Below are positions 45,901 through 55,665 of a stretch of 64,000 bases of DNA, piece after piece (within the stretch, counting starts at the first letter, position 1; the number at the start of each line of letters is the position of its first letter). The notes below the pieces were generated by a model that saw only the letters and a list, made by a program, of their open reading frames with translations, did not search any database and was not told the origin of the DNA. A program made the position numbers and the translations under genes. The stretch covers positions 30,875,956 to 30,939,955 of the forward strand of contig CM048851.1 in the NCBI GenBank assembly GCA_026545225.1. The letters run 5' to 3'. The DNA comes from Cornus controversa (taxonomy: Eukaryota > Streptophyta > Magnoliopsida > Cornales > Cornaceae).

Positions 45901-48220
45901 CAAGCAAAAAGAAAATAGTTGTCCAACAAAATAAGGCCCAACTTGAACTGAATCAATTAAGAAATTAGGCTGGAAAATCGAAAAAACCACAGCCACCATA
46001 TCTAACACTTCCTTTACCACCAAAGGGCTTATAGCCCAATGGTATAACCTCCCCATCCTCAAAGAGGAAGGGAGGGGTTTGAGCCCTGGCGTGGGCAAAA
46101 AAGTGTGTGAGAGTTCCCCAACTAGGGGAAAAAAAAAAAAAAAAACTTCCTTTACCTTATTATAAAATACAATACCACCAACGCAGATAATATAAAGAAC
46201 TTTATATATATATATTAAAAAAAAAAGAGATCAAGAAGCAAAATATAAGTTTTGTCAAAGCAAATTCCATACTATATAGAAGCACAAACTCCAACTTTGA
46301 TATGACATCCCAAGTTTCAAACTATGAATAAGTTCACAAATTGAACACATCAAACGTTGTTCCTAACCAAAAAAAATTCAAATCAAGTACCTCAATAAGA
46401 TAAAACCATCAAAAAAGGATGCCCCACAAAACATGAAGAAAGACGAGCAATGTAACTAATGGAAAGACAAATAACTCCTTAGATACTTTTAATATGTATT
46501 TAATATTTTTTAATCACCCAAAAATGATTCATGGAGAAAAGGGTAAGACAATTGAAAAAATAAGAAGAAAAAGAGCAAGACAAGGGTATCTTTCTACCAT
46601 TCTGTGAAAATTTTATCCTCTTTCTTTCCCAAGCATGAAAGAAACAAGTTACAAAGACTGCAACCTAACCCACCAACCAAATAACTTGGGTTCTGGCTGG
46701 TTTGATGTGTCAAATATGCACTTCTTAGACTTGGGAATTTAAACAATAGGTCCTTTTATCTTCAACTTTCATGCACTAACAAGAGAAGAATCAGAATTCT
46801 ATTATGCACATATAATTATATCACACATCCCAAGAAAAAAACTTCCATGACAAAGACAAAAGGAGATTACAACATATGGGAAGAATAGAAAAGCAATGAA
46901 TATTTAAATGTTCAAATTGATAAAAAATGTTTCACAGAATATCACCACTGAAGCACGATCCTAACCATTTGGTGTAAACTACAAAAAACAAGCATTAGAT
47001 TCACAAGACTTAAAGGTTCATCAGGTTGGCAGCGGCAGTGAAATTACGCAAAAGCCTGTCATTAGTATCTGTGAGTAAAATTCAAATTTAGCGAGCAACA
47101 ACTTTAAATTAAGCATGGGCAGGGATGTTGCAAGAAGAGGGTGAGCCTTGGTGCAATTGTAAGGTTACTCCATTGTGACCTCGAGGTCATAGGTTTGAAA
47201 CAAGAAAACAACCTCTCTGCAAGCGGAGGTAAAGCTACATTAAGTACATCTAACCCTCCTAGACCCCGCAATGGCAGGATTCTCATGCACTGGGTTTGCC
47301 CCTTCTTTTAGGGATGTTGCAAGAACAATTTAAATTGATTATGTTAGTGTTTGGTGCAATAACATGTTAAGACTTTACATGCAATAGTCATTCTATTTTA
47401 TTTTTATTATGAATAACGATTTTAAAAGAATAGAAGGTAAAACCTCTTACTTAAGGCACTATGCATCTTCTTAACAAAGACAAAGTCCAAAAACTCAATA
47501 AAAAGGATGGTTCGACACCCCAACTGAAAGAGGACTACCACAAAGGCAGACTTCAAATAGAATGTTTTCAACCTCAGGGTATCATACTCCAAAATCCAAG
47601 GAGTAACTGATTCCAGTCCTTAACAAAATCCAAATAACCAGAGAACCAGTGAAGAGCTACTACTCAGTATGACTTTTTCTTTTTCTATTTCCTTTCTCTT
47701 TCATTTTGCAAAAACATAAAAAAAAGAAAGAAAAGAGAACAGTGATTTCCAATTCAGACCCACCATCAGGCTAGAGAACCAAACAAGGATTTTGTCATAA
47801 CGATCTCACCAAACAAAAACAAGAAAATAAAATCCAAAAGCTAACGAACAAACTCACAATGAAGAAACAGATCAACAAATTAGGCCCCCTCTTACACATA
47901 CAACATCCACCTCAAATCTTCCATTTCCTACTTCATAACTGATCAACAGCAAAGATTGATTCCAATGCACTAAAGACGAAAATGAGAAGCTCATGAAAAC
48001 AAATGCGAACCAAGAAATCCACTTACAAAGTTCGAGAACTTTGTTATTTTGAATGGACTGAAGTTAGCAGGAGCTTCCTCTAAAAAGAGTTCCACATAAT
48101 GGAGCAAAAAGAGACCGCAATCAAATGAATTTGGCTGCTGCGGTAGCTGCAGAAAACATGACCCACACGTCAGAATAATCCCGTATTCAACCCCTCTGCC
48201 CCCCATAAAAAAAACAGAAG

Positions 48221-48263
<43 letters not shown>

Positions 48264-51200
48264 AAGTCATTCCAAAAGAAATGTAAAACCAGATCGAAAT
48301 CTCATGCAGGAATATACACACACACACACACACAAAACAGTATGAATATAATAAAATAGGTTTTGAGGAATGCAGATAGTAACCCAAGGCTCTATAGGTC
48401 GAGTATGCACGGTTTGATTAGAGCTAGAAGGGGAGGGTGAATAACTCTTATATATATTTAATTGTGAATAACTAACTTTTCAAATTTCCATAAATCCTTG
48501 TTCAATTTGAAGCAAAATAGCTAATGATGTGTCTCAACTGCAATCACACTAACTAATAAAGCAATAAATAAAATAAAATAAAATAAAAGCAAACGATTTT
48601 TTACATGAAAAACCCTAGAAAGGAAAAAAAACAGGAGACCTAATTCAGCAATGAACAATCCTCTATGAGAAAGGTATTAAACACTAGGTTGAACAAACTC
48701 TACCCCAAGAATGCCCTGGTTACCTTTGACGCAAACTCACACCAGATGATCCACACCAATATTTGGTGCTACCAATCAACAAACTTGATCACCCACAAGC
48801 TTGCTCTCCATGGTTTTCTCAATTCAATGTTCTACAATTTGTCCGGTTGATACTTTGTGATGTAGGACAGTTTTAGTAGGTTTCATATTATATATATCTA
48901 TATATATATTTAATTTTTTTTTTAGAGAAAGTTTAATTTTGGGTATTGATTTTCCTTTATTTTAGTTTCCTTTTGGAAATAAATTTCCTTTTCCTGTTAG
49001 AATTAGGGTTTCTACAAGTTTCCTTTTGTTTCTAGAATTCCTAGTGCTGTTAGAATTAGGATTTCTCTATTATAAATATATGTACTGCAATAGGGCAGAA
49101 ATCAATTTATCCATAATATATCAATTGTTTTGCAATTTTCTTTTAACTTTGTGGATTCAAAGTTGTTCTTGTTCATGCGCGAACAATTTCATAGCTTCCG
49201 CTCCGTCAGTTGATATCAGAACCTTGATTTACCCTGATTTGATGACAATTGATTGTTTTGGTACCACCCACTTTGTTGATGATCATCACAGAGTAAAGGC
49301 CCCTTGGGCAGCCATGCAAGCTCAAGAATAACAGTTTGGACGGATGGAACGCATGTTACAAGATCCCAACAAGCTGTCGTTAGACTTGGGATTGGTGCCA
49401 ACCAGGCTCATGAACTAGTTCGGGTTCATGCCGAGGATGTTCCTCGTGGTCAACCGAACATGGGTTATGTTTCTGTATATTCGCGTAAGCCTCTAGCCTA
49501 TGAGGATTATTTTGATGATGAGGAGTTTGGATTCAGAGGGGTTACGATGAATCGACATGATCGAGGTAGACGTGACAGAGTCTGTAGATATCCAGACAAT
49601 CGTGAGTTTCAAAGAAAACTTAATCTACTCACTTTTCGTCGAAGTTTTATTATTGAGGAAGTCTTGGATTGGCTTGAAGAAGTTGAAGAATTTTTTGAGA
49701 ATTTTGATGTACCCAAAAACAAGCAAGTTCCGCTTGTAGCCTTCAAGTTTAAAGGATGTGCTTTAGCTTGGTGGGATCAAACACAAACAAACCGGATGTG
49801 GCAAAGAAAATAATGTGTGAGATCATGGTACAAGATGAAAAGGTTGATAAAAGCTAAATTCCTACCCCCAGATTATAAGCAGATGATGTACAACAAATAT
49901 CAGAAGTGCAAGAAAGAAAGTTGATCTGTCAATGAGTGCACGAAAGAGTTTGATAGTAATTTTGTAGAAGCAACCAGTGATTGTCAAGAGATTGGTTATG
50001 AGCAACATTTTGTTGCTTCGCCTCTAACAGTTGAAGATGATGAAGATGTTGATTCCTTAATCATAGCAGATGAGGCTTCTAATAATATATCTTCAAATAC
50101 CTACTTTGAATACTTAGTTGATGGTGTGAGAAAAATAGACATGGAATATTGCGATGAAGAGGAGCATAGGCCAGAAGATGAACATAGGCGGGAACATGAC
50201 GAGCTCTCAAAAAAGATGCAAGCCGTAGCTTTAGTTACAATGTCGGACGTTGTGGTGGCCACTCCAGGACATAATGTGGACCAATTGCGCTATTCGATAG
50301 TTATAGATTTGGATGATCTTCCATTACCGACATGTGATAAGGTGCACCATCAAGCGCTTCATCTAGATATGCGGCCTAATTCCACCAAGGATGACGTGAA
50401 TATTCTTTCTGAAACGACAGTAACTATCCCAGTGAAACTCATCAAGTGCTTGAGATCTATTTAGGAACATGGTTTTGCTGCATCAAAATTTAAAAGCAAA
50501 AGCAAAGACATGGTGATTAGTTGTTTCAAGCTTACGGGTCCCACCATAGTTCAATCTTTCATCAAAGTTGCTTGCCTAGCCAACATCCACTTCATTACTT
50601 GTCAAAAGAACAGGCACGACATAGTAGTATTTTCAATTGCTGATGGTAAAATTTGGCCAATTCGCATGAAGAAAAATAGTGATGTTTATGAAGCTTTGAA
50701 ATCAGGTCTTACGTGGTATAAAATTCTATTCATTCTCATATACGATATACCTTCTTCATCACAACTAAACTTGAGGACGAGTTTTTTTGAAGTGGGGGAG
50801 ACTGATGTAGGACAGTTTTGGTAGGTTTCATATTATATATATCTATATATATATTTAATATTTTTTTTAGAGAAAGTTTAATTTTGTGTATTAATTTCCT
50901 TTTATTTTAGTTTCCATTTGGAAATAAATTTCCTTTTCCTGTTAGGATTAGGATTTCTACAAGTTTTCTTTTGTTTTTAGGTTTCCTAGTGCTGTTAGGA
51001 TTAGGGTTTCTCTATTATAAATATATGTACTGCCATAGGGCAAAAATGAATCAATCAATTTATCAATAATATATCAATTGCTTTGCAATTTTCTTTTAAC
51101 TTTGTGGATTCAAAGTTATCCTTGTTCGTGCTCGAACAATTTCATAACTTCCACTCCGCCACTTTGTTTGATTGTCAATTTGTCTCTGATGTGCTCCTTA

Positions 51201-54200
51201 CTTTTCATCTCTGAATTACATATAGAATGGTCTACGGTAAACCCTAGATTGAATATCAAAGCTTTCTCTATCTGTAAGATATAAATTCTCTCACTAGATT
51301 GTAGAGATATAAAAAGTCTTACCAAACCCCATATTTATAACCAATATAGGAGTCCTATGTGAAATCCGAAGATAAAATCGTTTTAAAATTCTGTTTTAGA
51401 GAAATTTCTGAAAATATATTGCGTCAATTGATCGAGAGTCGCTGTCCAAGTTTCGATCAACCGAGCTTTTGATTGAACACCATTGGCACTGCTTCAATCA
51501 CTTGACACTTCAACAAAAGTTTACTGGACTATTTTTTTATTGATCGAGACATCTATGGAACTTTTCTATTCTGTGAAAAATACCTGTAAATTTTTTTTGC
51601 TTGATTTAAACAAGTTTAAAATAATATTTTGGACCTTTTCAAAGACTGTACATAGGTCATTAACAGTCTCTAAGGTCAAATCTTACCTTAGTTTAGATAT
51701 GTTATTGAACTTGAGAGATATTAGGCATGTTCTCTGCTGTTCTTCATCTCCATCATCTTCTTTCATTTGAAGACGAACAACTCGTGACATTTAACACAAA
51801 AATTTACAATCCCAGTTTTGAGTATCAATTTGCCAACCTATGACTTAATAATCTATCATGTTTAATAATTGGCTCCAAAGTTCTCCAAGCTATGGAGCAA
51901 TATGAAAGATAAAACTAACAAAGTTCCTCAGTCTCTTGTACATTCAGCACCCATTAGGTAAAATTTTAGACCTTTATGAGCCAATTAGGCAAAATATATC
52001 CCTTCTCACTAAATTAATCATTAAAATCTTTTCCAATGCAGCACTTGAAGCAAATGAAGCCACTTAAGATGTGTTCCACAGAGGCCGCCGCCTTTCCACA
52101 TAATATGGAATTTCCCTCTCCAATCAAAACCGTATAAAAAGATTGCACCCTTAGTAGCGAGTACACTTGTAAAGAGTTGTATTCCTGTGCCATAACTTCT
52201 TGGAGACACAACACATGTCCATGATTTTTAAAAAATATTTAATAAATTTCATATAATTGGCATCCACTTACAAGAGACCTATCAAACACTCGAAAATAGG
52301 ACAATCGAGCTACGAAATTCACAACCTTCTCTTTTTCTTTGAAAAAGAAACAAATGATATTTTACATTCGTCCTACTTTTTCTAAATAATTTTCCTTGTT
52401 GACATTTTTGTGCCATGTAGTGTGATGTCTTTCCATGTTCTAGATTGTTCTCTCCCTATCGCTAGAAAACAGGACTCTGAAAGAAATTGAATAAGGCATC
52501 ACCTGAAAGTATACCATCTACAGCCCTCTGACACCAGCTCTAAATATCAAATGCACATTTCAATTACCACTTACAAGAAGTCTCGATTCTCTCAGCTTTC
52601 TCACCACCAGCACCTTTCCATTTCAGTACACATTGCATCCCAACCCACCAGGTGATATTTCAACTCCTTCACTGGGCCACCCCACTGGAAGTATCTATAA
52701 TACTTCTAAAGCCTTTCTATTACTAAGGTAGGAATAGTGAAGATGAAAAAATAAATTAGAAAACATGGAAAAGTACTCATGATGGTGATCAACCTGCCCC
52801 CTTTAGAATAATCTCTCTACAAGCACAATTACTAAATACAAACATCTCTAAACTCCCACAAGCTGGAACCAGTAATTGGAGCCACATCAAACACTTCAAC
52901 ATATCTTCATCATCACACTAACCATTTTTCCTAACCTATCAGTTTCCATGCAGAACTATCATGATCATTTAACAGCAAATTTCTTGCAAGCTCAAATCAA
53001 AGCTATGGATGGCAATTAACCAAAATACTAAGGTGCTGTTTGATAACTCAATTCAGCACTAAATTATGAATAAATTAAATGCTTTTTTTAACGCAATTTA
53101 GATACCACTCAAAAAATAAGGTTCACTTAAAATTTTAAGTGGATGAGACTTCATTCATTGAAACTTAAAATTCAAAAAATAAAAAGTAAAAAAATCTCGA
53201 TTTATAATTAACACTTCAAACTTTAAACACTTAAAATTCAACGCTTAAAAATTTCAGTACTTAATTTTCAGTTTTATCAACAACACCTAAGTAACTCGCC
53301 ACGCTACTGTTTCAAGGGTTTAAAGGAAGCCAAAATCTGGGCAGGTTCGGGCAGAAGTTTTAAAACCTGAATTGTGTTCCATCACACCATTCTACAGGGC
53401 TCAGAATCAGAACATTAGGATACCATGTCCAGCCACTTTAATTAAACTTGTCATCGCGACTCGCGAGAAACTAGTGGAGAAGAAAACCTAACTAAAAAGG
53501 ATATCTTACCTTGGTTCCTGTTTTCTCTGTCCATCTATTGGGGATCAGAACCACAACCTTAGGATACGGGTTCATCTGAAGCAATTTGAATGTATCTACC
53601 ACTCCAGTTTGAATTACACCAAAACCTGTACTCGTGGCACATGGATGTAATAGCTTCCACTTCACGGAATAATACTTAATAAAATCTGCATCTTCTGTCC
53701 GAATCCCATCTAAAGATGTAATGTATTTCATTTGCTTATCCTGAGGAACCAAAGGCTAAATGGAACCTAAACACCCACAATATGGAAGTAGTAATTGCAG
53801 CCACATCAAACACTTTAAATTGTCTTCACTATGACAGTAACAAATCTTCACAATGCAAAACTGTCATGATCAATCAACAGCAAATTAAGCTCAAACCAAA
53901 ACTACGGACGACAATTAACCTAATTATAGGGTAACCCGCCATGCCGCTATTTTGAGGGGTTAATGAGGCAATAATCTGGCCAGGTTAAGGCAGAAGTTTT
54001 TTAAAAATGCCCGCGCTATATAGTAATCTTAGAGACTATCCCTCATTTTACTTGTATGATAAATTAACCATCCTTGTATATAATAACTTAAGTTATTGTC
54101 TCTTAGCATACCCTCACTCAGGCTCTAGTTCTTATTTCGAGCTCTCTACATTTCATTTGTTCCTTCATGGATTGCCATCGTTCTAAACTTCTTGTTGCCG

Positions 54201-54757
54201 CTGGAGGATAGAGGATGCCGAAGCAAAGCTAAGTCTATCTCCTCTCTCTTCTATATATAGCCAATCATCCTCTCTATCACTCTCTCACCATTGATTTCAC
54301 ATTTTATATAGGCAATTCTCCGCCATCTTCTTCAGACTAAAGGCCTTGGTACTTGAATTATTCAGGACAAACAGTGAAGTGGGTGGATGAGGGCTTTTCA
54401 AAATGGGGAGTAGCTTAGGAGAAATCACAAAATGATTTTGGTATAGGATGGATTTTGCGTCTCATCTCAAACACACCTCATTGCCATCCCTAAACAGAGA
54501 AGATCAAATACTATACATGCATACTGAACATCAACAAGAGATCAGAAGAATTATACAGATAGAATGTAAATAACAAATGAAATCAACCCCTGTAACGTCA
54601 TATCTTTATTCTCCAAAATCACTTTAAAATAGATATCAACATGTTAGCTGGGACTAGAAACAATACCTCCAGTGGGACAAATCTCAAATTGGAAAATTTA
54701 GGGGAGATGTCTTCACATGTTTCCTTCTGCCTCTCTTTCCATTCCTCCCATAGATAA
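42979..54757 (-). CDS. ULP2-type SUMO protease (SPF1/SPF2-like), 3' part of gene
   Basis: A cysteine protease of the C48 (Ulp1) family that removes SUMO from proteins. Plant ULP2-like members (SPF1/SPF2) are nuclear and needed for normal flowering and fertility. Exons on the minus strand: 54757-54667 (SYLWEEWKERQKE..RFVPLE), 48146-48027 (LPQQPNSFDCGLFLLHYVEL..KITKFSNF), 45192-44758 (LNVDWFPPAEASLKR, then a Ser/Asn-rich tail), 43623-42979 (ENVEAGEHFVYTP to the TAA stop). All borders are GT/AG and phases agree. The oxyanion Gln (LPQQ) and catalytic Cys (SFDCG, codon at 48117-48119) are present. Exons with catalytic His and Asp and the N-terminus were searched for and not found up to 64 kb; they may lie outside the window, leaving an upstream intron above 9 kb. 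The C-terminal tail is acidic and ends with a KRLRL patch, a possible nuclear signal. Introns are 1,134, 2,834 and 6,520 bp; the last two hold mobile elements. Confidence 0.88.
46019..46144 (+). mobile_element. tRNA-derived SINE with 12-bp target duplication
   Basis: A 126-bp element with a pol III A box-like TAGCCCAATGGTAT and a B box-like GGTTTGAGCCC about 40 bases later, ending in a run of A. The flanks ACTTCCTTTACC (46007-46018 and 46145-46156) are identical. It lies in the third-last exon/second-last exon intron of the SUMO protease gene, antisense to it. Confidence 0.9.
47137..47309 (+). mobile_element. Au-type SINE with 16-bp target duplication
   Basis: A 173-bp element starting GAGGGTGAGCCTTGGTGCAA, with pol III boxes (TGGTGCAATTGTAAGGTT and GAGGTCATAGGTTTGAAAC), the downstream CCTAGACCCCGCAATGGCAGGA block and the end TGCACTGGG..CCCCTTCTTTT. 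These features match the Au SINE family known from many flowering plants. The flanks AGGGATGTTGCAAGAA (47121-47136 and 47310-47325) are identical over 16 bases. Confidence 0.93.
48226..48258. repeat. (GA)n microsatellite
   Basis: About 16 GA units just upstream of the catalytic-Cys exon of the SUMO protease (minus strand CT-rich tract). A (CA)n run follows at about 48,310-48,334. Confidence 0.9.
48410..48857 (-). repeat. Older LTR-type repeat, left part
   Basis: It begins with GAGCTAGAAGGGGAGGGTGAATAACTC, a recurring phrase at the edge of a plant LTR family, and contains the AAAACCCTAG block. It is interrupted at 48,857 by the gag-only element and continues after 51,161. Confidence 0.5.
48858..51161 (+). 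mobile_element. Short gag-only LTR element (TR-GAG-like), 2.3 kb
   Basis: LTRs 48858-49208 (351 bp) and 50803-51161 (359 bp) start TGATGTAGGACAG, end CTCCGYCA, and are nearly identical outside small indels. The flanking 5-mers are CTTTG (48853-48857) and CTTTG (51162-51166), a perfect target duplication. A degenerate tRNA-Met-like primer site (TTGATATCAGAAC) follows the left LTR and a polypurine tract (AAGTGGGGGAGA) precedes the right one. The interior codes only for gag and a short tail, with no protease, RT or integrase, so it depends on a related Ty3/gypsy partner. Confidence 0.9.
49304..50464 (+). pseudogene. Ty3/gypsy gag of the short LTR element
   Basis: The frame 49,304-49,813 holds the retrotransposon gag core (IEEVLDWLEEVEEFFENFDVPKNKQVPLVAFKFKG, ALAWWDQTQTNR), then a frame change, then MKKLIKAKFLPPDYKQMMYNKYQKC-like sequence (49,820-49,915). 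A second open stretch (50,126-50,464 and on to 50,824) is acidic; its last part (PSSSQLNLRTSFFEVGE) reads into the polypurine tract, as in full-length gypsy elements. Frames are broken (TGA near 49,925), so it is probably non-functional. Confidence 0.75.
51167..51780 (-). repeat. Older LTR-type repeat, right part
   Basis: It continues the sequence split at 48,857, with LTR-style TATATAAATTCTCTCAC, TATTTATAACC and a variable region with TCAATTGATCGAGAG and TCGATCAACCGAG phrases like those at 22.6 kb. No coding domains. Confidence 0.45.
52010..52830 (-). pseudogene. L1 LINE relic (C-terminal ORF2)
   Basis: On the minus strand, KGGRLITIMSTFPCFLIYFFIFTIP..VIERL, then FQWGGPVKELKYHLVGWDAMC (52,720-52,600), which matches the region after the RT of plant L1 elements (GGRLTLIKS, FLWGG, YHLVSWD), followed by a decayed tail to about 52,010. 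Many stops. Confidence 0.75.
52849..53366. repeat. Local duplication, left copy (carries a Harbinger-type insertion)
   Basis: It aligns with 53,768-54,006 through TAAACWCCCACAA, AGTAATTGSAGCCACATCAAAC, CAACAGCAAATT-like, GACAATTAACC-like and GGGCAGAAGTTTTAAAA motifs. The left copy is longer only because of the 256-bp insertion at 53,032-53,287. The copies are clearly diverged. Confidence 0.75.
53032..53287. mobile_element. Tourist/Harbinger-type MITE, 256 bp
   Basis: The ends GGTGCTGTTTGATAAC (left) and GGTGTTGTTGATAAAAC (right, inward) are inverted. The flanking trinucleotides are TAA (53029-53031) and TAA (53288-53290), the 3-bp duplication typical of PIF/Harbinger elements. The duplicated copy at 53.8-54.0 kb lacks it and acts as an empty site. 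No coding capacity. Confidence 0.85.
53510..53740 (-). CDS. Unassigned exon-like open segment, 77 codons
   Basis: I do not recognise this protein. On the minus strand a splice-like acceptor (GGTTCCTCAG) precedes GATAAGCAAATG, the frame stays open for 231 bases (DKQMKYITSLDGIRTEDADF .. LLHPCATSTGFGVIQTGVV .. MNPYPKVVVLIPNRWTEKTG) and a consensus donor (AAG then GTAAGA) follows. The composition is that of a real protein: balanced, with Trp, Cys and a hydrophobic VVVLI strand. It lies in the 6.5-kb intron of the SUMO protease on the same strand, but ULP2 proteins read straight from FVPLE to LPQQ, so it should not be part of that product. It is framed by the two copies of a local duplication. It could be a captured or transposed exon of another gene, or an alternative cassette (231 bases keeps the frame). 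Confidence 0.45.
53768..54006. repeat. Local duplication, right copy (empty site)
   Basis: Partner of 52,849-53,366, without the Harbinger-type insertion: the sequence passes from AATTAACC to GGTAACCCGCC directly. It starts 28 bases upstream (minus strand sense) of the orphan exon's acceptor. Confidence 0.75.
54007..54666. other. Intron sequence with a hAT-like end
   Basis: No coding signal. GGATGGATTTTGCGTCTCATC..CACACCTCATTGCCATCCCTAA near 54,445-54,495 resembles the end of the TAGGGATGGCAA hAT-like family seen at 2,495; the opposite end was not fixed. Confidence 0.35.
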
Positions 54758-55321
54758 CTATCATAAATTAAAAATAAGATGTCAACAACTATCAAGATCC
54801 ACCTCTCTATGTAAGTTATCAAGATAGACACTAAAAAAATGTAATCGTTGTACAAGCTTTAAAGGAACAAGAAAAACAAGGAAGCAATAAGGATAATTAA
54901 ATAGATTTACACCAAGAAACATGTGCAGCAACACCCCCCAACAAAAAAAAAATCCAAAATAAAGGAAAAAAGCACTACAGCAAGGCACAATTTAAGGCAT
55001 ATCAGCATATGGTTCTAGTCTGCGCTTATTTTATCTAACAACTGCAATCTGATCCCCATTAAACAAGCACATTGCCAATATGAGCAAAATCTTAAACCTG
55101 TTTTCTTATATTCACAAGACTGAGAATGGAAAAAAACTCAAGCATATATCTTAACAATTAAATAATATGATAAAAGACCACCCAGAATAAAAAACATCAT
55201 ACTTCATCTGCCTTGAAGATAATTTTCTGCAGTAACCAATCTTGAACATCAATAAAATAATATCAATTACTTACAACGATCCTTTTGGTGAGATATAATA
55301 CTTCTTTATTATCCAAAGTGA

Positions 55322-55665
55322 CGTGCCTGTGAGGATGCTATGGTGGATGATAGGAATGACTAGAAGAGATAAGATTAATAATGAACGAATAAGGGGAAAG
55401 TTAGGAATAGCACCTATAAAGGATACAATTAGAAAAAGTAGACTTAAGTGGCATGGTCATATATAACGTAGATCGGAAGATGCACTGGTTAAAAGAGGAA
55501 GAGTTGTTTGCCGAAAGGTAAGCGACAAAGAGACCAACCAAAACTTGCATGGGATGAAGTAATTAAAAATGGTCTTAAAAAATTAAATATTCGAGGAGAC
55601 ATTGTGTGTAATAGGAAGGAATGGAAAAAAAAAATTATGTGGCCGACCTCATCCATATGTGTATG
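55322..55665 (+). pseudogene. RTE-type LINE 3' end relic
   Basis: Broken frames give ARMLWWMIGMTRRDKINNERIRGKLGIAPIKDTIRKSRLKWHGHI, RRSEDALVKRGRVVCRKVSDKETNQNLHGMK-like and a VADLIHM-like tail, the conserved C-terminus of plant RTE LINEs. Sister of 36,600-36,960. It lies antisense upstream of the last visible SUMO protease exon. Confidence 0.85.
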
